From JAKIWV01 sp963773945 (lineage in GTDB: Archaea; Thermoplasmatota; Thermoplasmata; Lutacidiplasmatales; UBA184): DNA of 64,000 nt. The notes beneath the pieces are model-generated. The model did not search any database and was not told the origin of the DNA. It saw only the letters and a program-made list of their open reading frames with translations. Positions 50,881 through 60,128 of the stretch are shown piece after piece (position 1 is the first letter of the stretch; every line of letters starts with the position of its first letter). The stretch covers positions 248,001 to 312,000 of the forward strand of contig CAVZDD010000004.1 of NCBI GenBank assembly GCA_963773945.1. The letters run 5' to 3'. A program made the position numbers and the translations under genes.

Positions 50881-53307
50881 TCAGTGGGCGAGCGCTTCCT
50901 GCAGCTTCTCCCGGATGGGCGCAAGGTCGGCTCGCAATGTCACGACGCCATCGTCGATCGAGGCTTGGAGGAGGGTCCGAGCTTCGTCCAGGTCACCCCG
51001 GTCGAAGGCCAGCCGGGCCATTCGCAGCTTCATCTCGGCCCGATCGGGCTGGAGTTCGAGCTCTTCGGCCTTGTGGAGGGCCACCTCGTACCGCTCCTGC
51101 GCCTCGTCAAACTTCCGGGCGGTGTGGGCGATGATGCCCTCGATCATCGTGATCTGCTCTTCGGCCAACTGATCCCCCAGCGGGCCGAGCAAATGACGGG
51201 CCCGAGCAATGGCCGCCCGACCCCGGTCGACCTGGCCCACTTCGGCCCGGAGCTGCGCTTCGTTGAGGGCGCAGTACCCCATCCAGATCCGCGAACCGGA
51301 GCGTTCGGCCGCCTCGCCCGCGATGGAGATATCGTGGATGGCCTCGTCCATGCGCTGCACGTTGTGGAACACCAGGGAGCGGTTCATGTAGACCCGGGCG
51401 AGCGCCGAATAATCCTTCGATTGGGCGAACACCTGCCCCGCCGCGTCGTAGAGGCGGAGCGCCTCGTCGGTCTTCTCCGGGCCGCGGGTGATCAGCGTGT
51501 TGGCGAGGTCGATGAGGGAGTGGCCCCGTTCCACCGGGTCCCCCTCTTTCTCCGCGAGGAGGACCTCCTCCCGGTGGTGGCGTTCGGCGTCGTCGAAGTG
51601 CCCGAGTCGCATGCTCGCCGCCCCCAGGACCCGATGCGAGACGAGAATGCCGCGCTGGTTCCCCCGTCGTTCGAAAATCCCGAAGGCCTCCTGGGCCAAC
51701 TTGCCGGCATCGGCGTTCAAGCCCTGGTTCTGAAGGTCCCGGGCGAGCCAGAGCAAGGCGAGACCGAGGTCGGGCTCGCGCGAGGGGTCGGTACGCGCCC
51801 GGTTGACGGCGTCCCGGAGGACCTCCTCGGACCGGTGGAAGTCCCCGAATTCGTCGAGGATCCGGCCGAGTTCAATCATCAATCGCAGTTCCGTGGCCGG
51901 GTCTCGATGCGGAAGTCGTCGGGCACACTCGAGCGCGCGCTGCAAGTGCACGATCGCCGCGTCGTATGCATACGCCGCGGTCGCTAGCTGCGCCGCGCGG
52001 CGATTGTAATCCAGGGCCTTCGTTTCGTCGTGGGCGAGATAGAACTGCCGGGCGAGCTCGAAGATGGACCCGCCGGAATCCCGGGAGCCTTGTTCGATCG
52101 CCAGGGCGGCCTTCCGATGCAGGATCCGGCGACGCGTTTCAGTGAGTCCGGCGTACGCCTCGGCCCGAACGGCCTCGCGGACGAATTCGTAGACCTCTCC
52201 ACCGTTCTCCCGCAACAGCCCCCCGCGGACCAGACGGTCCAATGACTCGGCGAGCTGCTCTTCGTCGATTCCCGCCGCCGCGAGGAGCGTGGGGAAATCG
52301 AACTCTTTTCCTAGGACAGCGCCGTAGACCAGCACGCGGCGGTCCGTTTCGTTCAGAGACCGGACCCGGTCGCGTAGCACTTCCTCGAGGTCGCGAATCC
52401 CCGTGTCGCCCCGCGGTGGCGCAGTGGTCGCGCCGAAACCCATCGAACCGCGAACGAGCTGCTCGACGAAAAGGGGATTGCCTTCTGTCTGGGTGAACCA
52501 CCGGACAACGGCGTCGCGGCTGGGTTCGTGGCCACCCATGAGCCACCGAACGTAGTCCGGCAGCTCGCTCTCCGCGAGGGCACGGACCGGGATCCGGGCC
52601 ACGCTGGGCGTCGCTGCGAGGGCGCTGAGGAAAGAGGCGGTCCGGGTCGGGGCCTCGCTCTCGGGCGTGCTCGTGGCCAGCAACAGGATTCTCCGTTCCG
52701 GGAGAATGCGAACGAATTCGCGCAGGAACTGGAAGCTGGAATCGTCGGCGAATTGCAGGTCGTCGATCGTCAGCAGAAGCGGCGCCCGAACCGCGAGGTC
52801 GCTCAGGAAGGCGGAGACCCGGTCGTGGAGTTCGATCCGGCTCTCGTCGACGCGGGCCGCGGGACCGGCCAGAAGGTCCAGCAGCCGGTCCTCCGACTCT
52901 CCGCCTTCCCGTAGGTCATAGAATCCGGCCGGAAGGCCCGGCGGGACGGAGAAGTCCTGCTTTACGGGCGCGAGCAGGAGGGGTAGGCTCGCGGTCGTGG
53001 GGTCGGGCGTTTCGAGGGTGGGCGGAGCGTTTCGGAGCGACCGGACCAGGTCCTGGATGACGGCGAAGGGCTGGGGCGGGTCGGCCGGCAGGGCGACCCC
53101 TTCGAGGACCTGGAATCCCCGCTCCCGGGCATCGGCGATGACGGTCCGCAGCAGGGTCGTCTTTCCGACACCGCCCTCCCCCACGAGGAGGACGCAGCTT
53201 CCCGCCCCACCCTTGGCCAAATCCAGGTGCCGAAGGATACCCTCCCGAATCTCCGCGCGGCCGAAGAGGGGTTTGGCCCGGCCGGACCCGGTCGATCGCG
53301 TCGCCAT
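50881..53307 (-). CDS. Large AAA ATPase-TPR (STAND-like) protein
   Basis: 808 residues. The N-terminal P-loop LLVGEGGVGKTTLL (about 40-53) and Walker B LLTIDDLQFAD (about 178) form an AAA_16-type ATPase with a winged-helix region near 330-410. From about 420 to the end there are TPR-like helical repeats (LALEYARR-, ALLWLARDLQNQGLN-, VYMNRSLVFHNVQRMDEAI-type). No DNA-binding or effector domain is attached. STAND proteins act as signal-driven switches in transcription or defence. The input is unknown. Confidence 0.85.
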   Translation of the reverse strand: MATRSTGSGRAKPLFGRAEIREGILRHLDLAKGGAGSCVLLVGEGGVGKTTLLRTVIADARERGFQVLEGVALPADPPQPFAVIQDLVRSLRNAPPTLETPDPTTASLPLLLAPVKQDFSVPPGLPAGFYDLREGGESEDRLLDLLAGPAARVDESRIELHDRVSAFLSDLAVRAPLLLTIDDLQFADDSSFQFLREFVRILPERRILLLATSTPESEAPTRTASFLSALAATPSVARIPVRALAESELPDYVRWLMGGHEPSRDAVVRWFTQTEGNPLFVEQLVRGSMGFGATTAPPRGDTGIRDLEEVLRDRVRSLNETDRRVLVYGAVLGKEFDFPTLLAAAGIDEEQLAESLDRLVRGGLLRENGGEVYEFVREAVRAEAYAGLTETRRRILHRKAALAIEQGSRDSGGSIFELARQFYLAHDETKALDYNRRAAQLATAAYAYDAAIVHLQRALECARRLPHRDPATELRLMIELGRILDEFGDFHRSEEVLRDAVNRARTDPSREPDLGLALLWLARDLQNQGLNADAGKLAQEAFGIFERRGNQRGILVSHRVLGAASMRLGHFDDAERHHREEVLLAEKEGDPVERGHSLIDLANTLITRGPEKTDEALRLYDAAGQVFAQSKDYSALARVYMNRSLVFHNVQRMDEAIHDISIAGEAAERSGSRIWMGYCALNEAQLRAEVGQVDRGRAAIARARHLLGPLGDQLAEEQITMIEGIIAHTARKFDEAQERYEVALHKAEELELQPDRAEMKLRMARLAFDRGDLDEARTLLQASIDDGVVTLRADLAPIREKLQEALAH

Positions 53308-53449
53308 CCCGGTCCCTCTGTAGACTATCCCGATTCTCTGCTATAAGCGGGAGGTCCCCGCGGGGTCATCGGCGGGGAATTACGGGGCATCGGCGGGTCC
53401 GGCACCCCCAAACGCTTATGGGGAACACGAGGGGTCGGCGGCCGTTTCC

Positions 53450-53692
53450 GTGTCCGGCTCTTCCTCGCCGTTCTCCAAATCGCGGTGGCCCTCCACCCAG
53501 GAGCTGGGCCTCGCCGGTTTCGGTGCCCTGATCGTGCTCGCCGTGGTCTTCTACCTCTGGTGGGGGCTCTTGTACGGCGTCTGGGTGGACAACGGCGTCT
53601 ACGCCGTCGTGATCACCCTACTCCTGTTCGGAGTGGCGGGGCTCTGGCTATTCTGGCCCGAGCCGCCCACCGCCACAGAGCCTTCGGCCTGA
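53450..53692 (+). CDS. Small two-helix membrane protein
   Basis: 80 residues with a GTG start at 53450. Two membrane segments are visible: ELGLAGFGALIVLAVVFYLWW and GVYAVVITLLLFGVAGLWLFW. Short, Ser/Pro-rich N- and C-tails flank them. A TATA-like CGCTTATGG lies about 30 bases upstream. No family is recognised. Confidence 0.65.
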   Translation: MSGSSSPFSKSRWPSTQELGLAGFGALIVLAVVFYLWWGLLYGVWVDNGVYAVVITLLLFGVAGLWLFWPEPPTATEPSA

Positions 53693-53710
53693 GCCGGCTC
53701 GGTTTCCCCG

Positions 53711-55138
53711 TTAGAGCGGGCGTCCCGCGAGGGTCCACCGGGTCGTCTGGGTCTTCCCGCAACCGATACATTCGATCGGATTTCCGGGGTCGATGGGCAA
53801 AGGACCCTCCGGAATCCCGAGTACAGCCCCCTCGATCGCCTGCTCGATCTGATGGCCGCACGCCTCGGTCCCACACCAGGAGACGATGCGGACCGTCGTC
53901 GAGTCCTTGAGTTCCTCCAAACGGCGGGCGACCGAGAAGGCCTTCTGAAACGTTGCGCGACCTTGGGCGGCCAGGGCCCGGTCGTAATCCGCCAGGGCCT
54001 GGAGGATCGGTTCTTCCAACGGTCCGGGGCCGAGGCTCGACTTTTGCCCGAGGCGGTTGACGGCTGTGACGGTTCCCGCGGCGGCCTCGCGAGGACCTAT
54101 CTCGATCCGGAGGGGGACGCCGCGGGATTCCCAGAGGTAATACTTCGCGCCGGGCCGGTCCTGTGAGTCGTCCACGTGAACGCGGACCCCGCGCGTCCGT
54201 AGGCGGTCGGCCAGCGCCCGCGCCGCGTCGACCGCGATCGGTCCGCTGTTCTGGGACACGATCGGCACGACCACGACCTGGTAGGGGGCGATCGAGGAGG
54301 GGAAGACAACCCCGCGGCGGTCCCCGTGGAAGGCGACGGTGGCGCCGAGGAGACGTTCCGAGAGGCCGAAGGTGGTCTGGTGAACGAACTTCAGCTCCCC
54401 CGACAGGTCCTCGTATCGGATCTCGTAGGGGCGGGAGAAGTTCTCCCGATAGTGGTGGATCGTTCCGACCTGGAGGGTGCGGGCGCCGCCCACCGGGAGG
54501 TCGAGGGCGATCGAGTAGAACGCGCCGGGGAACTTGTCCCAATCGGGGCGTCGGCTGGCGACAAAGGGGAGCGCGAGCGCGTCCGCGATGCCCTGGAACG
54601 TGGCGAGGTTCGATTGGCACCGGGCCGCCGCGGCCTCGTCCGTGGGCTGGCAGGTGTGCTCCTCGAAGAAATGGATCTCCCGGATCCGCAGGAAGGGGCG
54701 GGTCGTCTTCGTCTCGTATCGGAACGTGTTCACGATCTGGTAGACGTTGAGGGGCAGGTCCTTGTGGGACCGGATCCACATCGCGAAGATGGGATACATC
54801 GCGGTCTCGCTCGTGGGCCGAAGAACGAGGGGGACGTCGAGCTCGGTGGCCCCGCCCCGGGTGACCCAGTAAACCTGGGCGTCGAACCCCTTGACGTGTT
54901 CCTTCTCCTTCTGGAACTCGGTCTGGGGAATCAGCGTCGGGAACTCGACCGCCCGGGAGCCCGTGGCTTCGATTCCGCGGACCATGAATCCGTCGAGCAG
55001 CCGCCGGGCCTGGAATCCGTACGGGGTCCAGACGTTCATCCCCTTCACGGGGTAGCGTTTGTCGGTGAGTCCGGCGACTTCGACGGCTTCGAGGTACCAG
55101 TCGATGAATCGCTCGGCCTTGTCCGGGAGCTCGGCCAT
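53711..55138 (-). CDS. proS: Proline-tRNA ligase (archaeal/eukaryotic type)
   Basis: 475 residues from the ATG at 55138; a TATA box lies 31-38 bases before. Class II motifs are present: RPTSETAMYPIF (TSE loop), VNTFRYETKTTRPFLRIREI (motif 2) and GDRRGVVFPSSIAPYQVV (motif 3 region). A C-terminal zinc module with four Cys (SWCGTEACGH and CIGCGKT) is typical of the archaeal form. Confidence 0.95.
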   Translation of the reverse strand: MAELPDKAERFIDWYLEAVEVAGLTDKRYPVKGMNVWTPYGFQARRLLDGFMVRGIEATGSRAVEFPTLIPQTEFQKEKEHVKGFDAQVYWVTRGGATELDVPLVLRPTSETAMYPIFAMWIRSHKDLPLNVYQIVNTFRYETKTTRPFLRIREIHFFEEHTCQPTDEAAAARCQSNLATFQGIADALALPFVASRRPDWDKFPGAFYSIALDLPVGGARTLQVGTIHHYRENFSRPYEIRYEDLSGELKFVHQTTFGLSERLLGATVAFHGDRRGVVFPSSIAPYQVVVVPIVSQNSGPIAVDAARALADRLRTRGVRVHVDDSQDRPGAKYYLWESRGVPLRIEIGPREAAAGTVTAVNRLGQKSSLGPGPLEEPILQALADYDRALAAQGRATFQKAFSVARRLEELKDSTTVRIVSWCGTEACGHQIEQAIEGAVLGIPEGPLPIDPGNPIECIGCGKTQTTRWTLAGRPL

Positions 55139-55168
55139 CGGTGCCTGCTCGGCGGGGAGGGTCCCGCC

Positions 55169-55176
55169 GTATAAGG
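55169..55176 (-). promoter_or_regulatory. TATA box of proS
   Basis: CCTTATAC on the minus strand, 31-38 bases before the ATG at 55138. It lies in the divergent gap shared with the DUF373 gene. Confidence 0.5.
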
Positions 55177-55285
55177 GTGCCCCGGGAAGGGCCGATCGGG
55201 AGGCGCTCCCGGCAGGCCCGGGCCCGCGGATGGCATCCAATGAACCAGAGGCCTAATAGTGCCCTGCTACCCTTTTACTGATGCC

Positions 55286-56371
55286 ATGCGGCTCGTCGTC
55301 TGCGTCGACCGGGATGATGACATCGGTCGCAAGACCGGCATCCACGGTCCCATCATCGGCCGGACCGCCGTCCTCGAAGCGGCCGGCAAGCTCGGCACGG
55401 CCGACCCGGAGGACACTGACACGAATGCGTTGTTCGGCGGTCTCCGGTTATACGACGAGCTTCGCGCCGAGGAGGAAGAGGTCGAGGTCGTGGCTCTCAC
55501 CGGCTCCGCGAAGGTCGGTCTCGTTTCGGACCGGTTGATCGCGGAGCAGCTCGACCACGTGCTCAAGGACCATCCGGCCGAGGCCGCGTACTTCGTCTCC
55601 GACGGCGCCGAGGACGAGTACCTGCTCCCGATCCTCGCGTCCCGGGTCCGTATCGATGGCGTCCGCCGGGTCATCGTCCGGCAGGCCCCGGGAATCGAGT
55701 CGACCTACTACACCGTCACGCGGGCGCTCAAGGACCCAAAGCTGCGGGCGAAGACCGTCCTCCCGTTCGCGCTGGTGCTCATCGCGCTGGGTTTCGCCGC
55801 CGCCGCCGGCCAGGTCGTCTGGGGTTTCATCGGGCTACTGCTGCTCATCGGGATCTATCTCATCTTCTGGACGTTCGATATCGACGAGGCGATCATCGAG
55901 TCGGTCACCTCGGCGTCCGCCGATATCCGGCAGGGCGCGATCGCCTTCGGGTTCGGCCTCTTCGCCATCGGGGTCATCGGCGCGGGCTTCCTCGTGGGGT
56001 ACAACCACTACCTCCCGACCGGCGCGAACAACCTCGACCGGCTCCTCCAGTTCTTCCTCGCCGGCATGATCTGGTGGCTGGTCGGCGGGGTTATCTGGGA
56101 AACGGGACGCGCGATCCGGCGCTATGTCGCCAAGGGCCACATTCCCCGGTCGTACCCCATCGCGATGATGTCGGTCTTTTCCCTCGGGTTCGTGGCCTAC
56201 GGGATCCTCTACCTCGTGGAGTACGTGGAGGGCCTTCAGCCCGCCTACAACCTACTCTTCATCCTGGGGGCGATCGTCGGCGGCCTCGCGACCCTCGTCT
56301 TCGCCGGGTTCTTGACGCAGTATCTCAAGAGCCGGACCGCCGAAACGGCCGCGACCGCGGTCGATAGCTAG
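55286..56371 (+). CDS. DUF373 family membrane protein
   Basis: 361 residues from the ATG at 55286 (Met before RLVVCVDRDDDI). The N-terminal 130 residues are soluble, with VCVDRDDDIGRKTGIHGPIIGR and FVSDGAEDEYLLPIL. Six membrane segments follow (from about 160 to 350). DUF373 is a conserved archaeal family of unknown function. The first domain has DxD and repeated acidic residues suggestive of a metal or nucleotide site. Upstream AT-rich CCTAATAG lies about 30 bases before the start. Confidence 0.85.
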   Translation: MRLVVCVDRDDDIGRKTGIHGPIIGRTAVLEAAGKLGTADPEDTDTNALFGGLRLYDELRAEEEEVEVVALTGSAKVGLVSDRLIAEQLDHVLKDHPAEAAYFVSDGAEDEYLLPILASRVRIDGVRRVIVRQAPGIESTYYTVTRALKDPKLRAKTVLPFALVLIALGFAAAAGQVVWGFIGLLLLIGIYLIFWTFDIDEAIIESVTSASADIRQGAIAFGFGLFAIGVIGAGFLVGYNHYLPTGANNLDRLLQFFLAGMIWWLVGGVIWETGRAIRRYVAKGHIPRSYPIAMMSVFSLGFVAYGILYLVEYVEGLQPAYNLLFILGAIVGGLATLVFAGFLTQYLKSRTAETAATAVDS

Positions 56372-56377
56372 GGCCGA

Positions 56378-57004
56378 TCAGCGGGCCGTCGAGGCCGCCG
56401 CCTGTTGCAGGGCGCGCTCCACGTCGACCGGCGGTACCGGCAGGTGGCATTTCTCGCGGAGCAGTCGGGTGACGCCGGTCGCGTCTTTCCCTTCCGGCAG
56501 CGCCTTCGTCGCGAGGGCCCGGAGGTCTTCCCAGTAGGTCCAGGGAAAGACGACCCAGACCCAGCGAGCGGCAGGGACTTCTTCGGCGAAGTAATCCGGC
56601 ACCAATTTCGAGTGGGTGATGTGGAGACAGGCGGCCGTCTCGAGCCGGGCGGGCCGTCCTTCCGTTCGGATGTGGTCCACCGCGAGGGCCAGGCTCTCGC
56701 CCGTGTCGGTGATGTCGTCGACAACAAGCACGGTCGCGCCCTCGACCGACCCCGACAGCCGCTCCGTCAGGGCGGCGTGCCCGTCCTTGGTCGCCGTCTC
56801 GCCCCAGTGGGCGGTCTGGAGCGCCAGCAGCCGCTTGACGCCCAGGTGATCGGCGACGAGCCGCGCCGGGACCCAGCCCCCCCGAGTGAGGCCGACGATC
56901 ACCTGGGGGTTCCGGCCGGCGGCCTGGACCTTGGCCGCGATGGCGCCGGTCCAGGTGTCGAGGTCTGCCCAGGTCGCGAGCCGGCACGTCGGAAGGTCGG
57001 TCAC
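56378..57004 (-). CDS. Phosphoribosyltransferase (nucleobase type)
   Basis: 208 residues from the GTG at 57004. The PRPP-binding loop VLVVDDITDTGESL (about 100-113) is typical of purine phosphoribosyltransferases. The N-terminal VIVGLTRGGWVPARLVADHLG forms the usual first strand and helix. The C-terminal part (FPWTYWEDLRALATKALP) is like the Gpt/Hpt1 group (COG2236). It salvages xanthine, guanine or hypoxanthine; the base cannot be fixed. It starts 26 bases after the gdh gene ends. Confidence 0.88.
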   Translation of the reverse strand: MTDLPTCRLATWADLDTWTGAIAAKVQAAGRNPQVIVGLTRGGWVPARLVADHLGVKRLLALQTAHWGETATKDGHAALTERLSGSVEGATVLVVDDITDTGESLALAVDHIRTEGRPARLETAACLHITHSKLVPDYFAEEVPAARWVWVVFPWTYWEDLRALATKALPEGKDATGVTRLLREKCHLPVPPVDVERALQQAAASTAR

Positions 57005-57030
57005 GGCTTGCCGGGGGGGCCCGAGTCCGT

Positions 57031-58293
57031 TTACGGGAAGAACCCGCGGATCTTGAGCGCGTCGACGACCCGCTGGATCGCGACCACATAGGCGGCGGTC
57101 CGGTTGTTGACCTTGCGTTCCTCCGCGACGGCATGCACGCGGGCGTAGGACTCGGTCATGACCTGGTTGAGCCGCTGGTTGACCTCGGAGAGGGACCAGG
57201 AGTAGCCCTGGATGTTCTGGGCCCACTCGAAGTAGCTCACCGTGACGCCGCCGGCGTTCGCCAGGATGTCCGGCAGCACGACGATGTTCTTTTCGAAGAA
57301 GACCTTGTCCGCCTCCGGTATCGTGGGGCCGTTCGCGGCCTCCGCGACGATCTTGGCCTGCACCTGGTTGGCGTTCTTGGTCGTGAGCTGGTTCTCGAGG
57401 GCCGCGGGGATTAGGATATCGGTCTTGAGCTCCAACAGTTCCTCATTCGAGACGGGGTTCGAGCCCGGGAATCCGACGACCGACCCGGTCTTGTGCTTGT
57501 GTTCCTCGACGTCGTGGAGGTTCAACCCGCCGGCCTTCGTGATCCCGCCCTTCGAGTCGCTGACGGCGATGATGTTCGCTCCAAACTCGTCGTGAAGGAT
57601 GTTCGCCGCGACGCTGCCGGCGTTGCCGAATCCCTGGACCGCGACGTTCGAGCCCTTGAGCTTGAGTCCGACGAAGGGCGCCGCCTCGCGGACCACGTAG
57701 GCGCATCCGCGACCGGTCGCCTCGCCCCGTCCCTCGCTCCCACCGATCGCGATCGGCTTGCCGGTCACGACGCCCGGTACGGAGTAGCCCTTGTACTGGG
57801 AGTAGGTGTCCATGATCCAGGCCATCGTCTGCGAGTCGGTGTAGACGTCCGGCGCCGGGATATCCATCTCCGGGCCGATGATGGGCACGAGTTCCGTCGC
57901 GAACCGGCGGGTCATCCGCTCGAGCTCGCCCTTGCTCATGTGCTTGGGGTCGCAAATGATGCCGCCCTTGGCCCCTCCGTAGGGGAGGTTGACCACGGCG
58001 CACTTCCAGGTCATCCAGGCCGCGAGGGCCCGGACTTCATCCAGGGTAACTTGAGGGTGGTATCGGATGCCGCCCTTGCTCGGGCCCCGGGCCATGCTGT
58101 ATTGAACCCGGTATCCGGTGAAGACCCGGTAGCTGCCGTCATCCATGTGCACCGGGAAGTTGACCGTCAACTCGCGCTTTGGGTGCTTGAGAACTTCCCG
58201 GGTACCCTGATCCAGGTCCAGGATGTCGGCGACGATATCGATCTGGCGCTTGGCGGTCTCGAACGGGTTGATGCTCGCGTCAGCTTGAGGCAT
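57031..58293 (-). CDS. gdhA: Glutamate dehydrogenase (NAD(P)-dependent)
   Basis: 420 residues from the ATG at 58293. The catalytic Lys is in NLPYGGAKGGI. The substrate-binding motif GPSKGGIRYHPQVTLDEV is present, and the dinucleotide fold is NVAVQGFGNAGSVAANIL. IVAEAANGPTIPEAD follows. Coenzyme choice is not clear. It converts glutamate and 2-oxoglutarate plus ammonia. It is separated by 95 bases from the ABC-2 permease. Confidence 0.96.
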   Translation of the reverse strand: MPQADASINPFETAKRQIDIVADILDLDQGTREVLKHPKRELTVNFPVHMDDGSYRVFTGYRVQYSMARGPSKGGIRYHPQVTLDEVRALAAWMTWKCAVVNLPYGGAKGGIICDPKHMSKGELERMTRRFATELVPIIGPEMDIPAPDVYTDSQTMAWIMDTYSQYKGYSVPGVVTGKPIAIGGSEGRGEATGRGCAYVVREAAPFVGLKLKGSNVAVQGFGNAGSVAANILHDEFGANIIAVSDSKGGITKAGGLNLHDVEEHKHKTGSVVGFPGSNPVSNEELLELKTDILIPAALENQLTTKNANQVQAKIVAEAANGPTIPEADKVFFEKNIVVLPDILANAGGVTVSYFEWAQNIQGYSWSLSEVNQRLNQVMTESYARVHAVAEERKVNNRTAAYVVAIQRVVDALKIRGFFP

Positions 58294-58388
58294 TGGGGCC
58301 CACTCCGGGCCCAACGAGGTGCGGGGCGTATTTGAGCCCACCTCGGACACTGCGACGGCGGCGCACGCCCGGGGGCTTCCGAGGGGGC

Positions 58389-59153
58389 CTACGGTTCCCG
58401 CCACCGAGCGAGACGCATCGCCATGAGCGCGAACAGCAGGGTCAACACGACGAGGCCGACCACTTCGACCGGGACGGACGACAGCGCTGGCACGACCGAG
58501 ATCTCCGGGACCGGGAGACCGGCGGCGTTGGCGGCGAGTTGGCTCGCGAACGTCGACGGGGAGAGAAAGGCAATCCAGCGGTAGTGCGCTGGAATCTCCG
58601 CGATGGGGTAGAAGATCGGGGGAATGACCGACAGGACGGTGAAGACGACCATGCCGATGGGCCAGATCTCTCGGAGTTGCCGGAAGAACGTGGAGAGCAG
58701 GAATCCGAGACTCGTCGCCAGCAGCCAGGTCAGCAGGATCACGCCGATCAGCGCCAGGATGGTGAGGGCGGTGATGTGGATGTCCAGCCCGAGCACGACG
58801 ATGAAGAGGGCGAGTGCGGGCACGGTGAACGCGAGCTCCGCGAGGGCCATCCCGAGCACCCAGGAGGTCGGGCGTAACGGGCTCGTGATGAACACCTGTT
58901 GCAATTGCCGCTCGAGCCGGAGATAGGCGCAGTCGGTCATCATCCCGTTTCCGGTGAACAGCGCCGAGAACAGCACACCGCCGATGATCCCGAACGGGAG
59001 CACGGAGTGCGGGGCGATGACGTAGAGGAAGAACAGGAAGCTGAGCGGCGTCAGGAAGATCGCCACGAAGAAGACGGGGCTGCGGACCAGTCCCAGGATG
59101 CCATGGAAGTAGCAGATCCGGAAGACCGCGTTGGCCTGGCCCTGCCACGTCAT
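58389..59153 (-). CDS. ABC-2 type transporter permease
   Basis: 254 residues with six hydrophobic segments. The pattern GNGMMTDCAYLRLERQLQQVFITSP and the later VIPPIFYPIAEIPAHYRWIAFL is that of ABC-2 permeases. It overlaps the ATPase stop by four bases, so they form one exporter. The cargo is unknown. Confidence 0.88.
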   Translation of the reverse strand: MTWQGQANAVFRICYFHGILGLVRSPVFFVAIFLTPLSFLFFLYVIAPHSVLPFGIIGGVLFSALFTGNGMMTDCAYLRLERQLQQVFITSPLRPTSWVLGMALAELAFTVPALALFIVVLGLDIHITALTILALIGVILLTWLLATSLGFLLSTFFRQLREIWPIGMVVFTVLSVIPPIFYPIAEIPAHYRWIAFLSPSTFASQLAANAAGLPVPEISVVPALSSVPVEVVGLVVLTLLFALMAMRLARWREP

Positions 59154-60082
59154 GCCAGCGCCTCCGAATCCTCATCCTCGATCTCCTTGCCCACGAGTGT
59201 GAGGAACGCATCCTCGAGGGTCACCGGACCCACGTTGATCGGGATCTTGCGCTCGAGGGCGCGGTTCGTGAGCTCCTCGACCTTGTCCCGGGTCGTCAGC
59301 AGGGTGATTCCGGCACGCTCCGAATGTACCTCTCCGTAGACGGCGAGCTCCTGGGCCGTAAAGCCCCGCGGGAACTGGAGTCGGACCTCGAGGCGAACCT
59401 TCGACTTGAGCGCCTCGGCCGTCCCTTGGTAGAGCACGTGTCCGCCTTCGATGACCGCGAGCTCTTCGGAGAGTTGCTCGGCTTCGTCGAGGTAGTGGGT
59501 CGTGAGCAGGACCGTCGAGCCTTTCTGAGCCGCCCGGCGGATTACCTCCCAGACCTGCCGACGGGCGAAGGGGTCCATGCCGAGCGTGGGCTCGTCGAGG
59601 AAGAGGAACGGCGCCTCCGTGGCGAGGATCATCGCGACGAGGGTGCGCTGTTGCAGACCGCCCGACAGCACCATCGCGGGAATGTGCTGGTAGGACAGCA
59701 TTCCCATTCCCTCGAGAACTTCATCCGCTCGGCTTTTCGCCGTCTCGGCTGAAGCCCCGCGCACGCGCAAGTACTCCTCGACGTGCTCGCGCGGGGTCAA
59801 GTGGTAGAACGGCTTACCCTCCTGCGGGACGAGCGCGATCTGTTCCCGGACCTCTCGGGCGTGTTTGACGACGTCGACCCCGAACAGCTGGATAGTGCCG
59901 GCGGTGGGCATCAGGAGGCCCGTAGCGATCTTGATGAACGTGGTCTTTCCGGCGCCGTTCCGGCCGAGGAATCCGAAGAGCCGGCCCTTGCCGATCGTCA
60001 TGTCGACGCTGTCGAGTGCTTGGACCGTCCCGCCCCGACCGCGATAAGTCCGGGACAGCGAACGAGCGACGAGCGCCTCCAT
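59150..60082 (-). CDS. ABC-2 exporter ATP-binding protein
   Basis: 310 residues. Walker A FLGRNGAGKTTF (about 37-48), the signature VLSGGLQQRTLVAMILA, Walker B FLFLDEPTLGMDPFARRQV and the switch THYLDEAEQLSE are all present. The signature has LSGGLQQ in place of the usual LSGGxxQR order. It is paired with the permease at 58389-59153. It is distinct from the PadR-controlled exporter at 29390-31257. Confidence 0.92.
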   Translation of the reverse strand: MEALVARSLSRTYRGRGGTVQALDSVDMTIGKGRLFGFLGRNGAGKTTFIKIATGLLMPTAGTIQLFGVDVVKHAREVREQIALVPQEGKPFYHLTPREHVEEYLRVRGASAETAKSRADEVLEGMGMLSYQHIPAMVLSGGLQQRTLVAMILATEAPFLFLDEPTLGMDPFARRQVWEVIRRAAQKGSTVLLTTHYLDEAEQLSEELAVIEGGHVLYQGTAEALKSKVRLEVRLQFPRGFTAQELAVYGEVHSERAGITLLTTRDKVEELTNRALERKIPINVGPVTLEDAFLTLVGKEIEDEDSEALA

Positions 60083-60128
60083 GACGGGCGGTCGAGAGTT
60101 CTCGCGGGATAAGTTCGTCGGAATTCCG

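Noticed and set aside
58294..59211. Long in-frame extension upstream of the glutamate dehydrogenase ATG
   Set aside because: It lies over the ABC-2 permease in another frame and is Arg/Pro-rich, while the ATG at 58293 gives a normal Gdh length.
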